Origin: Spongiibacter pelagi
GTDB taxonomy: Bacteria; Pseudomonadota; Gammaproteobacteria; Pseudomonadales; Spongiibacteraceae
Direction of reading: 5' to 3'
DNA: 64,000 bases
Assembly: GCF_014705705.1 (NCBI RefSeq)
Contig: NZ_JACXLD010000001.1
Span: 682,001-746,000, forward strand
Part shown: piece by piece, positions 27,057-35,966 of the stretch
Layout of the letters: every line of letters starts with the position of its first letter
Numbering within the stretch: position 1 is the stretch's first letter
Notes under the pieces: model-generated
Database searches by the model: none
What the model was told of the DNA's origin: nothing
Seen by the model: only the letters and a program-made list of their open reading frames with translations
Program-made: the position numbers and the translations under genes

Positions 27057-28365
27057 GCAAATTAATCGCGGCCGCCGCAAGCTGTTGTGGGCGGGCGGTG
27101 CACTTGGAGCGGGTTTACTCGCGGCTGGCGCACTTAGGCCAAGAGATATGGGAGGTGCCCACGGCGCCTATTTTCAACAGTTGCAGTTTGCGTTGGCCGA
27201 GGCGGGTTTATATCGCCCAACCCTTGTACTGGACAGGCAGCGACTCGATGAAAATACCGTGCGTCTGATTCAGCATCTCAACGGCAATTTTGACTACCGG
27301 ATTGTGGGTAAATCTCTGCCCAGTTTGCCACTGATTGAACGGGTGCGAGCGGCTACTGCTAGTAATCGGGTGATGGTGTTTCACCAGCCGTTTTTGAATT
27401 TATTAGCCGCGAAAATGCCCGATGCCGACTTGTTAATGGGCAAGCCGATGCCGGTGCAAATGGCGCAACGCTTTTATCAATATCAAGTGGGGCAATCCGA
27501 TTTCAGTCCTGAGCATCAATTGCAGTGGCTTATTGATTCTCCGCAGCGCCTAAAAGAATATCGGCAATTGGCCGAGGCGCGTCAGCAGCCAATGCAGCTT
27601 AATTTTGAGTTGGATGTGGGCCTGCATCGGGGCGGTTTTAAGAAAGCCTCGGAATTGGCGCGCTGTATTGCCGACGTTCAAGGACACCCGCTGCTGCAAT
27701 TTTCAGGTTTTATGGGCTATGAAGCTCATGTCTCGAAAATGCCGGGCGTTGTCGGTGGCCCGGAAAAAGCCATGGCGCAGGCCATGGGCTTTTATCGCGA
27801 ATGTGTTGCCGCCGCAAAAACGGTATTGAAGGATCAGTGGAATCCGGCGACGCTCACTTTGAATGCGGGTGGTAGCTCAACGTATCAGATGTATCAGCCA
27901 CAAATGCAGGGCAGCGCCGCGCCCTGTAACGAGATTGCCACGGGTTCAGCGCTGGTGATGCCAACCGACTTTGATGTGCCCAGTTTGGCGGATCACCTGC
28001 CTGCTGCTTTTATCGCTACGCCGGTTTTAAAAGCTTTGGATAGCACCGAAGTGCCGGGGCTAGAGGGGGCGAGTGGTGCGATTGCGGCTTGGGATGTGAA
28101 TACGGAGCGCACCTTTTTTACCTATGGTGGGTATTGGAAAGCGCGACCAGAGTCCCCTGCCGGTTTGCAGAATAATGGCTTGTATGGCCGCTCGACCAAT
28201 CAGGAAATGCTAAATGGTTCGCGCAATGTGAAATTGGCGCAGGGCGATTTTGTGTTTCTGCGGCCATCCCAAAGTGAGTTTGTATTTCTGCAATTTGGCG
28301 ATATTGCGGTGTTTGACGGCCGGCAGATCAGTGAAACATGGCCGGTGTTTCAGCAGGGCGCCTAG
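27049..28365 (+). CDS. Tat-type exported PLP fold-III enzyme (alanine racemase / D-threonine aldolase family)
   Basis: 438-residue protein with a fold-type III PLP barrel: the likely Schiff-base lysine is K88 in YRIVGKSLP, with the D-in-LVLDRQRLDENT opening and a C-terminal DSD1-like domain (QMYQPQ.., GDFVFLRPSQSE). The N-terminus GRRKLLWAGGALGAGLLAAG is a twin-arginine-like signal. The TTG at 27049 is preferred because GGGAGGT lies 8 bases upstream; it overlaps the oxidase stop. Exported PLP enzymes are uncommon. Together with the lactone-oxidase-like protein and cytochrome this suggests a periplasmic amino-acid or hydroxy-amino-acid modifying unit, but the reaction is not known. Confidence 0.82.
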   Translation: MPEQINRGRRKLLWAGGALGAGLLAAGALRPRDMGGAHGAYFQQLQFALAEAGLYRPTLVLDRQRLDENTVRLIQHLNGNFDYRIVGKSLPSLPLIERVRAATASNRVMVFHQPFLNLLAAKMPDADLLMGKPMPVQMAQRFYQYQVGQSDFSPEHQLQWLIDSPQRLKEYRQLAEARQQPMQLNFELDVGLHRGGFKKASELARCIADVQGHPLLQFSGFMGYEAHVSKMPGVVGGPEKAMAQAMGFYRECVAAAKTVLKDQWNPATLTLNAGGSSTYQMYQPQMQGSAAPCNEIATGSALVMPTDFDVPSLADHLPAAFIATPVLKALDSTEVPGLEGASGAIAAWDVNTERTFFTYGGYWKARPESPAGLQNNGLYGRSTNQEMLNGSRNVKLAQGDFVFLRPSQSEFVFLQFGDIAVFDGRQISETWPVFQQGA

Positions 28366-28468
28366 GGCGGCGAAAATTGCCGCCGATCTTATCCGGCTGT
28401 ATCTCTCCCTGATCTGGCATTAGAATGTGCGCCTTAATTTAAAAGCGCGCTTCAGGCCAGTAAACCCC

Positions 28469-29620
28469 ATGGATAAATTTGCCGATATTCGACCCTATGC
28501 CGACGACGAGGTAGCTGATGTGATCCAGCGCCTGCTCGATGAGCCGGAAATGCTCGGTGCGGTGGCGGCGCTGCGGATTCCGCGAATCTATAAATGGCTA
28601 CCGAAACTGATTCGTCCGGCGCTGCGCTTTATGCTGCGTCGAGAATTTAAAGATGTGAGTAGCGTGCGCGGTTTCCAAGTGTTTGTTAAACACTATATGG
28701 ACCAAATGATTGAGAGCAGTACCCGTGAATTTACCGTGTCGGGTTGCGATCAATTGAAGCCTCGGCAAGCCTACCTGTTTATCAGCAACCATCGGGATAT
28801 CGCCCTTGATCCAGCCTTTGTGAATTACGCCCTGTATCACAATGGCGGCGACACGGTGCGCATCGCCATCGGCGATAATCTGCTCACCAAGCCGTGGGCT
28901 TCAGATTTAATGCGGCTAAATAAGAGCTTTATTGTACGGCGCAGTGCCAAAGCGCCGCGCCAAATGCTGGCGGCGTTTCGCCAGCTCTCGGAATACATTC
29001 GCTATTCATTGTTGGAAGATAATGAATCGGTCTGGATTGCCCAGCGCGAAGGTCGAGCCAAGAACGGCAATGATCGCACTGAGGCGGCAATGATCAAAAT
29101 GATCGGCATGGCGCAGGACAAAGCGACTGAAAGCTTTGCCGACTACATTAATAAGCTGAATATTATTCCGGTATCCATTTCCTACGAATGGGACCCACTG
29201 GATGAGGCCAAGGCCCAAGAGTTGACCGCTATTGAGCGCGATGGCGCCTATCAAAAAGCCGAGCATGAAGACCTGAAAAGTATCGCCTCGGGGATTACCG
29301 GTAATAAGGGCCACGTGCATGTGCATTTTGCTGCGCCGCTGCAAGGCGACTTTGCCGATGCCAATGCGGTGGCGGCGGCATTGGATAATGCGATTATCAG
29401 CAATTACCGCCTGCACCCTAGCAACCTATTAGCCTATGCGGCACTCAATCAGGATGAGGGCTGGAAAAACCTAGCGGAGGCGAAGGTGATTAGCGAGGCG
29501 GATCAGCAGCAATTTAATCAACACTTTGAGGCGATGCCGGCGTCCTATCGCCAAAAAGCCATGGAAATTTACGCGCGCCCGGTTGCCAATAAACTGGCTC
29601 AGCTGGCGCAAGCGGCGTAG
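28469..29620 (+). CDS. PlsB/PlsC-like glycerophosphate acyltransferase family protein
   Basis: 383-residue protein with an acyltransferase domain. The catalytic block reads SNHRDIALDPAF, an H-x5-D variant of the usual H-x4-D, followed by WIAQREGRAKNG, the expected EGR motif of the second block. No clear membrane helix, though 50-65 is hydrophobic and basic. The ATG at 28469 is preferred over a GTG at 28427 because the conserved-looking acidic N-terminus begins there; the ribosome site is weak for both. Followed by a DinG-like helicase 17 bases on. Probably acylates a glycerolipid; exact acceptor unknown. Confidence 0.85.
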   Translation: MDKFADIRPYADDEVADVIQRLLDEPEMLGAVAALRIPRIYKWLPKLIRPALRFMLRREFKDVSSVRGFQVFVKHYMDQMIESSTREFTVSGCDQLKPRQAYLFISNHRDIALDPAFVNYALYHNGGDTVRIAIGDNLLTKPWASDLMRLNKSFIVRRSAKAPRQMLAAFRQLSEYIRYSLLEDNESVWIAQREGRAKNGNDRTEAAMIKMIGMAQDKATESFADYINKLNIIPVSISYEWDPLDEAKAQELTAIERDGAYQKAEHEDLKSIASGITGNKGHVHVHFAAPLQGDFADANAVAAALDNAIISNYRLHPSNLLAYAALNQDEGWKNLAEAKVISEADQQQFNQHFEAMPASYRQKAMEIYARPVANKLAQLAQAA

Positions 29621-29637
29621 GTCGGGGTTGCTGTTGC

Positions 29638-31761
29638 GTGCTAAGTGACACGGTAAAGGATGAAATTCAGCAGGCTTACCGCCAATTTCTCGGGGCAAAA
29701 AAACTAAACCCCCGTTACGGTCAGCGCCTGATGATTGCCCATATTGCGCGCTGCCTTGGCGGCGTTAAGCGCAATCAGGACGGCCATCGCGTGGGTGGCG
29801 ATCATCTCTGCGTGGTTGAGGCGGGCACCGGCACCGGTAAAACCTTGGCCTATGCCTTGGCCGCGATTCCCATTGCGCGCGAGCGCAATAAAACCCTCGT
29901 GATTTCCACCGCCACGGTGGCCTTGCAAGAACAAATTCTCTATCGCGATCTGCCCGATGTTTTGGCGCACAGCGGTCTGCATTTCTCGCTGGCGCTGTCC
30001 AAGGGCCGGCGGCGCTATCTCTGTTTGAATAAACTCGACCAGCTAATGTCTGGTGGCAGTGGTGCGTTTCCCTTGTTTACTGATGAGCAGGCAGGCAATC
30101 CCGATGATCACAGCCTGAATTTGTACCGCCAGTTTGTTGAGTCGTTGGGTACTGGCGAATGGGATGGCGATCGGGATAGCTGGGAAACGGTGATTCCCGA
30201 GAACCAATGGCTGCCGGTTACCACCGATCATGCGCAGTGCACCGGGCGGCGTTGCAGCCATGTGCGTCAATGCAGTTTTTTTCGCGCCCGCGAATCGCTG
30301 ACGCAGGCTGAAGTGGTTGTGGCCAACCACGATCTGGTCTTGGCTGATTTAGCGCTGGGCGGAGGCGCTATTCTGCCGCCGCCGGAAGATTGCATTTATA
30401 TTTTTGACGAAGCCCATCATCTGCCAGACAAGGTCATTAATCATTTCAGCGCGAATTTACGCTTGGGTGCTAGCGAGCGCTGGCTAGAACAAAGTGAGCG
30501 CGGTTTGGCTACGATGATTGGCATTCCCGATCTCGATTTGGATTTAAAGCTCAAGCTGGAAAGTCTGCACACCTGCATGGGTGTGCTGCGCAAAAACCTG
30601 CCCTTATTGCGGCCAGTGCTCGAGCGGTATTTGGAAGACTGCGAAGAAAAGCAGGGCCGAAAAACCTATCGTTTTTCCGAAGGGCAGGTGCCCGATGAAC
30701 TTTCCCGTTTGGCGGCGGATTTGCGTATCGCCACGGCGGCAATGGTGGAGCAGGCTGAAAATGTGGTCGAGCTGTTTCAAGAGCGTATGGATAAAGAGCG
30801 CGTCAGCCTAAGCCGGGAAGATTTGGAGAACGGCCTGGCCAGTGCCTCGGCGGTAAGATTTCGGGGTGAGGCTATGTTGTCGCTTTGGCAGTCTTACTCT
30901 ATTGCCGATCAGGCCGGTCGGCCACCGCTGGCGCGTTGGCTGATCTTGGCGGAATCGGGGCAGGGCTTATTTGATATTGAGCTTAATAGCAGCCCGATTC
31001 TCGCCTCAAATACCTTAAAGTCGGTGTTGTGGTCGCGCTGTCATGCGGCGGTAATGACCTCGGCGACACTGACCGCACTCGGTAAGTTTGACCGCTTTAG
31101 TATGCGCGCCGGACTTTACGAAGATGCCTCCTTTGAGGTGGTGCCCAGCCCCTTTAAACACGCCGAAGCTGGGGAATTGTATATTCCGGCCATGAGTTGC
31201 GATGCCGGCAATGCCGAAGCGCATACCGACGCGATTATTGAATTATTGCCGACATTATTAGATCGGAGCGCAGGTAGCTTGGTGCTGTTCTCCTCGCGCC
31301 GCCAGCTCAATAATGTGCTGGAAAACCTGCCTGCTGATTGGGCGTCGCTGATTCTGGCTCAAGACCTGCTGCCCAAGGCTGAAATTTTAAAAACCCATTG
31401 TGAGCGCATTGATAGCGGTGTGGGCAGTGTGATTTTTGGATTGGCGAGCTTTGCTGAAGGTGTGGATTTACCGGGTAAGTACTGCTCCCATGTGGTGATT
31501 GCCAAAATTCCTTTTGCGGTGCCGGAAGATCCGGTGGAAGAAGCGCTAGCCGAGTGGATAAGTCAAAATAACGGCAATCCCTTTATGGAAATTACCGTGC
31601 CCGATGCCGCCATTAAATTAGTGCAGGCCAGTGGCCGCTTGCTGCGCAATGAAGCGGATACGGGGCGTATCACTATTTTGGATCGGCGCATTGTCACTCG
31701 GCATTATGGCCGCAAAATGTTGGCCTCATTGCCGCCGTATAAACAAAGTATTGAAAACTAG
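29638..31761 (+). CDS. dinG: DinG-like ATP-dependent DNA helicase
   Basis: 707-residue superfamily 2, XPD-like helicase that unwinds 5'-to-3' structures such as R-loops. Walker A EAGTGTGKT is at 61-69 and the DEAH box at 257-260. Four cysteines, C129, C201, C206 and C212 (CTGRRCSHVRQC), match the Fe-S cluster ligands of DinG/XPD. Late motifs include SGRLLRNEADTGRI near 655-668. The GTG start at 29638 sits 17 bases after the acyltransferase stop. The YqcC gene follows by 12 bases. Confidence 0.94.
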   Translation: MLSDTVKDEIQQAYRQFLGAKKLNPRYGQRLMIAHIARCLGGVKRNQDGHRVGGDHLCVVEAGTGTGKTLAYALAAIPIARERNKTLVISTATVALQEQILYRDLPDVLAHSGLHFSLALSKGRRRYLCLNKLDQLMSGGSGAFPLFTDEQAGNPDDHSLNLYRQFVESLGTGEWDGDRDSWETVIPENQWLPVTTDHAQCTGRRCSHVRQCSFFRARESLTQAEVVVANHDLVLADLALGGGAILPPPEDCIYIFDEAHHLPDKVINHFSANLRLGASERWLEQSERGLATMIGIPDLDLDLKLKLESLHTCMGVLRKNLPLLRPVLERYLEDCEEKQGRKTYRFSEGQVPDELSRLAADLRIATAAMVEQAENVVELFQERMDKERVSLSREDLENGLASASAVRFRGEAMLSLWQSYSIADQAGRPPLARWLILAESGQGLFDIELNSSPILASNTLKSVLWSRCHAAVMTSATLTALGKFDRFSMRAGLYEDASFEVVPSPFKHAEAGELYIPAMSCDAGNAEAHTDAIIELLPTLLDRSAGSLVLFSSRRQLNNVLENLPADWASLILAQDLLPKAEILKTHCERIDSGVGSVIFGLASFAEGVDLPGKYCSHVVIAKIPFAVPEDPVEEALAEWISQNNGNPFMEITVPDAAIKLVQASGRLLRNEADTGRITILDRRIVTRHYGRKMLASLPPYKQSIEN

Positions 31762-31773
31762 AAGCGCAAAGAA

Positions 31774-32100
31774 GTGGATTTGAATATCAAATTAGCGGCC
31801 GCGCTAATCGACCTAAAGGCGGAAATGCGCCGCATTGGTCATTGGGATAGTGAGTCACCAAGCCCTGAAGCGCTGCGCAGCGAGCAGCCTTTTGCGGTAG
31901 ATGCGTTGGAGTTTTATCAGTGGCTTCAGTTTATTTTTATTCCGCGGCTGCGTTTTCTGCTTGAGGGCAAGCACGCGTTGCCCGATCGTTGCGGCATTAC
32001 GCCTATGGCGGAAGAATACTACCGCGCCAAACAGCTACCCGTAAGCGGATTGCTAAGCGCATTAAGTGAGATTGATCGGCTGTTGAATGGCCCGGCCTAA
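31774..32100 (+). CDS. yqcC: YqcC family (DUF446) protein
   Basis: 108-residue protein of the YqcC/DUF446 family. The family pattern LxxxMRxIGxW is visible near residues 14-24, followed by PFAVDALEFYQWLQFIFIPRLRFLL and the closing LL..LxxIDxLLN. All-helical, cytoplasmic, function unknown; E. coli yqcC lies by truC/syd. GTG start at 31774; a TTG two codons on is possible. Likely the last gene of the acyltransferase-dinG-yqcC unit; a GC-rich hairpin overlaps its stop. Confidence 0.88.
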   Translation: MDLNIKLAAALIDLKAEMRRIGHWDSESPSPEALRSEQPFAVDALEFYQWLQFIFIPRLRFLLEGKHALPDRCGITPMAEEYYRAKQLPVSGLLSALSEIDRLLNGPA

Positions 32101-32107
32101 ACCGGGC
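32090..32107 (+). terminator. Weak terminator-like hairpin overlapping the yqcC stop
   Basis: GCCCGG, 6-base loop, CCGGGC. It includes the yqcC stop codon and is not followed by a T-run, so termination here would be partial or Rho-assisted. Confidence 0.35.
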
Positions 32108-32139
32108 GAGAGCTGGGTTTGATACTTTGAATTGAAGGC

Positions 32140-32760
32140 TTAGCTGCCGGCGTTTTCATTCACGGCCATCACCATGCGAACCAAATGTGCCAGTGAGCGC
32201 ACACCCATTTTTTCCATCACCCGAGCGCGGTGAATTTCTACAGTGCGCTGACTGATGTCCAGATCGTAGGCGATAACCTTGTTGGCTTTGCCTTCAATCA
32301 TCAGATCCATAACCTGCTTTTCACGGGGTGTTAGCTCGGAAAGGCGTTCGGCAATTTTGTGTTTTTCATCCAGCGCGGCACGGTTTTCGGTGTCGGCAGT
32401 GATCGCTTGCTGAATTTTGCTAAGCAGCTCTTCTTCACGGTAGGGCTTTTGTACAAAGTCCACGGCACCGCGCTGCATTGCTTCAACCGCCATGGGAACA
32501 TCGCCGTGGCCGGTTACAAAAATAATAGGAAGGATAGAGTTGCGGTTATTGAGCTGGCGTTGCAGCTCCATGCCGTTCATGCCGGGCATACGAATGTCCA
32601 ACACCATACAGCCTGCCATATCAGTGCTGAAATCTTCCAAGAAGGCATCCGCTCGAGAATAGCTGGCGACTTTGTGACCTACAGACTCCAGCACCATTTG
32701 CAGTGAGTCGCGAACAGCATCGTCATCTTCAACCAGGTAAACTGTGGATTCAGTTGTCAT
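32140..32760 (-). CDS. FixJ-family two-component response regulator
   Basis: 206-residue regulator with a receiver domain (about 5-120; D55 phosphoacceptor in LDIRMPG, K105 in VQKPY) and a LuxR/FixJ-type helix-turn-helix (about 137-200; LTPREKQVMDLMIEGKANK, then QRTVEIHRARVMEK). It would activate transcription once phosphorylated. It is transcribed away from two histidine kinases whose first start is 155 bases off, and is the obvious partner for one or both. ATG at 32760 has AGGAA 10 bases upstream. No output domain of the sigma-54 type. Confidence 0.95.
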   Translation of the reverse strand: MTTESTVYLVEDDDAVRDSLQMVLESVGHKVASYSRADAFLEDFSTDMAGCMVLDIRMPGMNGMELQRQLNNRNSILPIIFVTGHGDVPMAVEAMQRGAVDFVQKPYREEELLSKIQQAITADTENRAALDEKHKIAERLSELTPREKQVMDLMIEGKANKVIAYDLDISQRTVEIHRARVMEKMGVRSLAHLVRMVMAVNENAGS

Positions 32761-32915
32761 TATTTATAGTTCCTGCAGTGTGGCCTATGCTGCTCTTAGG
32801 CTAACACGAAAAGCTAAGTGCTTGTATAGCGGCGTTTAATACTGGCTTAGGGCGGCATTTGCCGATAAGCTCGGTAGAAATAACACAGGGTTAGAATCTG
32901 GAGTCCTCCGCGCGC

Positions 32916-35900
32916 ATGCGTTCTAAACGTAGCCTGGTCCAAATTTACATGCTCAGCCTGATTGCGCTGTCGGCTATGCCGGTGGCGGTATTGGGATATA
33001 TCTGGATATCCACTGAGTATGATCGTTACAGTGAGCAAACTGAGGCCCGGCGTGAAAGCTATATAGAGTCTCGCCGTGAATTGCTGCGCCGCGAGGTTAA
33101 TAAAGCCTCGGAATACCTAGAGTTTCGTTACAGCCAACTCAATGCACAACTCTATAACGATCTGCGTCGCCAGATCGCCAGCGCTATTTCCTTTATAGAA
33201 AATAACCGCAAGCAATATCCCGCCGAGGACGCTAGATCCCAGCTCACGCGTTTGAAATCCACACTGGAATCTTTTCGCTTCCTTAATAACAAAGGTTTTT
33301 TCTACCTATTCGATGGTAATGGTAAGCCGCTATTAGCGCCGCTGGGGCCGGGGTTGGAAAAGCGCTTGGTCGATCGCGACGCCTTGGCGGCTTTTGCTTC
33401 GCGTTTGAAAGGCCTCAAGGGTGAGAAGAACTTTGATTTTGCAGAGTTCAGAATCAATGATCCCGGCAGCGAGGCGGCCGGCGAGCGCAATTTGAGTTTT
33501 ATTTATTACTACCAACCGCTGGATGTGTTTATCGGCTCGGGTGTGTATCTGCGCGATGAAGTGGCGCGGGTGCAGCAGGAAGTGATTAAGCGCATTGCTG
33601 CGGTGCCGGTTGATGCCGACAACTCGGTCTTGTTTATGGTAGATCAGCAGGGTCGCCAGTTGGTCAATGCCCTGCAGCAAGATCGGCTGGGTCAGGTTAT
33701 GCCAGGTGTGCAAGAAGCCGCTCGCTTGGCCGAAGGGCCAGATAGCAGTCTGTTCCGTGAGCTGAGCTGGATCGACGATCAGGGCCGGGGCAAGCCGGTA
33801 GTCGCCTATTTGCGCCGTTTTGAGCCTTGGGGTTGGGTTGTTGGCAGCGGGGTTTTTCTCGATGAATTAAACCGCCAACTCTCAGAAGACCGCCAAGAAT
33901 TACAGAACCGGGTTGGCGAGCATGTGCGTTCTATCGTCTTGCTTGCACTGGGTTTGATGAGCTTATCTGCGCTGGTGGCCAGTTGGTTGGCGCGGCGCAA
34001 TGCGGCGGGTTTCCGAATTTTTCAGCAGTTCTTTAATGACGCCAGTCAGCGCTCCACGGTGATTGATGTTGAGCGCCTGCCCTTTGCCGAGTTTCAGCAG
34101 TTGGCTTCAGAAGCCAATTTTATGGTGGCCAAGCGCGGTGAAACGGAGCGTGCCTTAAAGCTCAGCGAGCGGCGCTTTCAGTTGGCCTTGGACGCAGCCC
34201 AGAACCACCTCTGGGATTTAGATCTTACCTCTGGGCTGGTTACCGTTAGCGATACCTTCTTCCGTACCTTGGGCTATCCCGCGCTTAACAAACCTTGTCC
34301 GGTCGGTATGTTTAAAGAAGTGGCCAATCCTGCGGATTTAGAAATTATCTCTTCGGCGGTGGATAGTTGGCTGGGTCTGGCGACAGGCAATAGCGTGGAA
34401 TTTAGAGTGCGCGACAGCCACGGTCGTTACCGCTGGATTTACAGTCGGGGCGATGTGGTTGAAAGCGATGAGGCCGGTGAGCCGACTCGCGCCATGGGCA
34501 TTATGATCGACATTACCGACCGCAAGGTGATGGAACAGGAACTGGTTGATGCGCGCATTGCTGCGGAAGATGCGCTGCACGCCAAGTCTCAATTTTTATC
34601 CAGCGTGAGTCACGAGCTGCGCACGCCGCTTAACGGTGTGCTGGGTTACGCTCAGTTATTACAGCGCGATCTGAACTCCAATGAGCCGGAAGGGCAGGAA
34701 TATCTGCGCGGCATTGAGAGCTGCGGTAAACATCTGCTTAACCTGATTAATGATGTCTTGGATCTGGCCAAGATTGAAAGCGGCAATGTGAAGATTTTCA
34801 GCCGCCCCAATGTTCTCAAAGAAGTGTTGAGCAGTGTCAGTGATATCGTCGCGCACCGGGCAAAATCCAAGGGCTTGGAATTTACTGTTGATGTCGGAGC
34901 GAATATACCCGACAAGGTTCAGGTTGATGAAGTGAAGCTGCGGCAGGTGCTGGTCAACCTGCTGGATAATGCAGTGAAGTTTACCGAGCGTGGCTCTGTG
35001 CGTTTGGATGTGCGCGGCGACGTGGAAAAAATGGTGCTTAATTTTGCCGTTAGTGACACCGGCATGGGCATTCCGCCAAACAAATTGCGCGATGTGTTTG
35101 AGCCTTTCCGTCAGGTGAATCCGCAGGATGGTAAGGGCACTGGGCTTGGGCTGGCGATCTGCCGTCGCATTATCGATGCCATGGGTGGCCAGTTGCGGTT
35201 GCAAAGTATTGTGGGTGAAGGCAGCTGTTTCTATTTTGAAATTCCGCTGATTCCCGTTCGTGATGAAGAGTTTATCGACTTTGGTGCGGGTACCTCTGCT
35301 CCGCAAATTGCGGCGCAGCCAGTAATACCCGGAAATACCGGGCTATCGATTATTGTCGCCGATGATGTGGCGGTGAATCGCCAAGTGGTCATCGGTATGT
35401 TGTCTGATATCGTCACCGATATTCGTGAGGCGGCCGATGGTTTAGAAGTCATCGAATTGCTCAAGGAGCGGACTGCGGATCTGGTCATTATGGATTTGCG
35501 TATGCCGAATATGGACGGCATGGAATCCACCCGCATCATAAAACGCGAAATGAAACTGGATGACGTGGTGGTCATCATGGCCTCCGCAACTACCGACGAG
35601 CAGGTCATTACCGAAGCGCGAGAGGCGGGTTGTTCTGGTTTCCTGCCTAAGCCAATTGGCATGGATGAGTTGTTTAAAGCCGTTGCTGAAATTTCAGGCC
35701 TTGCTATGGAGCCTGTGGCCGAGCCTGGGGCTGCCCCTGCCGCCACGCCCAAAGTTGCTCCAGTGGCCGAACAAGTGTCAGAGGCGGTAAGCAATGCGAT
35801 CGCCGGGGCAGTTGAGCTGGGAGATATTTCTAGCCTGCGGGATACCTTGCGTAAACTTCGCGATGATGGAACAGCGCCGGTGTTTTGCCAGCAGGCAGAA

Positions 35901-35963
35901 GCGATGCTGGCCCAGTTTGATTTTGACGGTTTGGCCGCATTACTAAAGAAGGTATCGGTATAG
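32916..35963 (+). CDS. Membrane hybrid histidine kinase: Cache-PAS-HisKA-HATPase-receiver
   Basis: 1015-residue sensor. Helix 1 spans about 12-31 and helix 2 about 338-358; between them is a large periplasmic double-Cache-like ligand domain with repeated FYLFDGNGKPLLAPLG- and LFMVDQQGRQLVNAL-type strands. Then come PAS (about 412-535), HisKA with H566 in SVSHELRTPLNG, HATPase with NLLDNAVKFTERG, DTGMGIP and GTGLGLAIC, and a receiver (about 808-925; DD 816-817, D860, K912). An Ala/Pro linker at 930-960 leads to a short helical tail of ~55 residues. The next kinase begins 3 bases after its stop. The signal is probably a small organic molecule, as in other Cache sensors; identity unknown. Confidence 0.94.
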   Translation: MRSKRSLVQIYMLSLIALSAMPVAVLGYIWISTEYDRYSEQTEARRESYIESRRELLRREVNKASEYLEFRYSQLNAQLYNDLRRQIASAISFIENNRKQYPAEDARSQLTRLKSTLESFRFLNNKGFFYLFDGNGKPLLAPLGPGLEKRLVDRDALAAFASRLKGLKGEKNFDFAEFRINDPGSEAAGERNLSFIYYYQPLDVFIGSGVYLRDEVARVQQEVIKRIAAVPVDADNSVLFMVDQQGRQLVNALQQDRLGQVMPGVQEAARLAEGPDSSLFRELSWIDDQGRGKPVVAYLRRFEPWGWVVGSGVFLDELNRQLSEDRQELQNRVGEHVRSIVLLALGLMSLSALVASWLARRNAAGFRIFQQFFNDASQRSTVIDVERLPFAEFQQLASEANFMVAKRGETERALKLSERRFQLALDAAQNHLWDLDLTSGLVTVSDTFFRTLGYPALNKPCPVGMFKEVANPADLEIISSAVDSWLGLATGNSVEFRVRDSHGRYRWIYSRGDVVESDEAGEPTRAMGIMIDITDRKVMEQELVDARIAAEDALHAKSQFLSSVSHELRTPLNGVLGYAQLLQRDLNSNEPEGQEYLRGIESCGKHLLNLINDVLDLAKIESGNVKIFSRPNVLKEVLSSVSDIVAHRAKSKGLEFTVDVGANIPDKVQVDEVKLRQVLVNLLDNAVKFTERGSVRLDVRGDVEKMVLNFAVSDTGMGIPPNKLRDVFEPFRQVNPQDGKGTGLGLAICRRIIDAMGGQLRLQSIVGEGSCFYFEIPLIPVRDEEFIDFGAGTSAPQIAAQPVIPGNTGLSIIVADDVAVNRQVVIGMLSDIVTDIREAADGLEVIELLKERTADLVIMDLRMPNMDGMESTRIIKREMKLDDVVVIMASATTDEQVITEAREAGCSGFLPKPIGMDELFKAVAEISGLAMEPVAEPGAAPAATPKVAPVAEQVSEAVSNAIAGAVELGDISSLRDTLRKLRDDGTAPVFCQQAEAMLAQFDFDGLAALLKKVSV

Positions 35964-35966
35964 GCT

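Noticed and set aside
32861-32868. GCCGATAA, a perfect sigma-28 -10 element upstream of the hybrid kinase.
   Set aside because: No TAAAGTTT-like -35 lies at the right distance, so a flagellar-type promoter is not supported.
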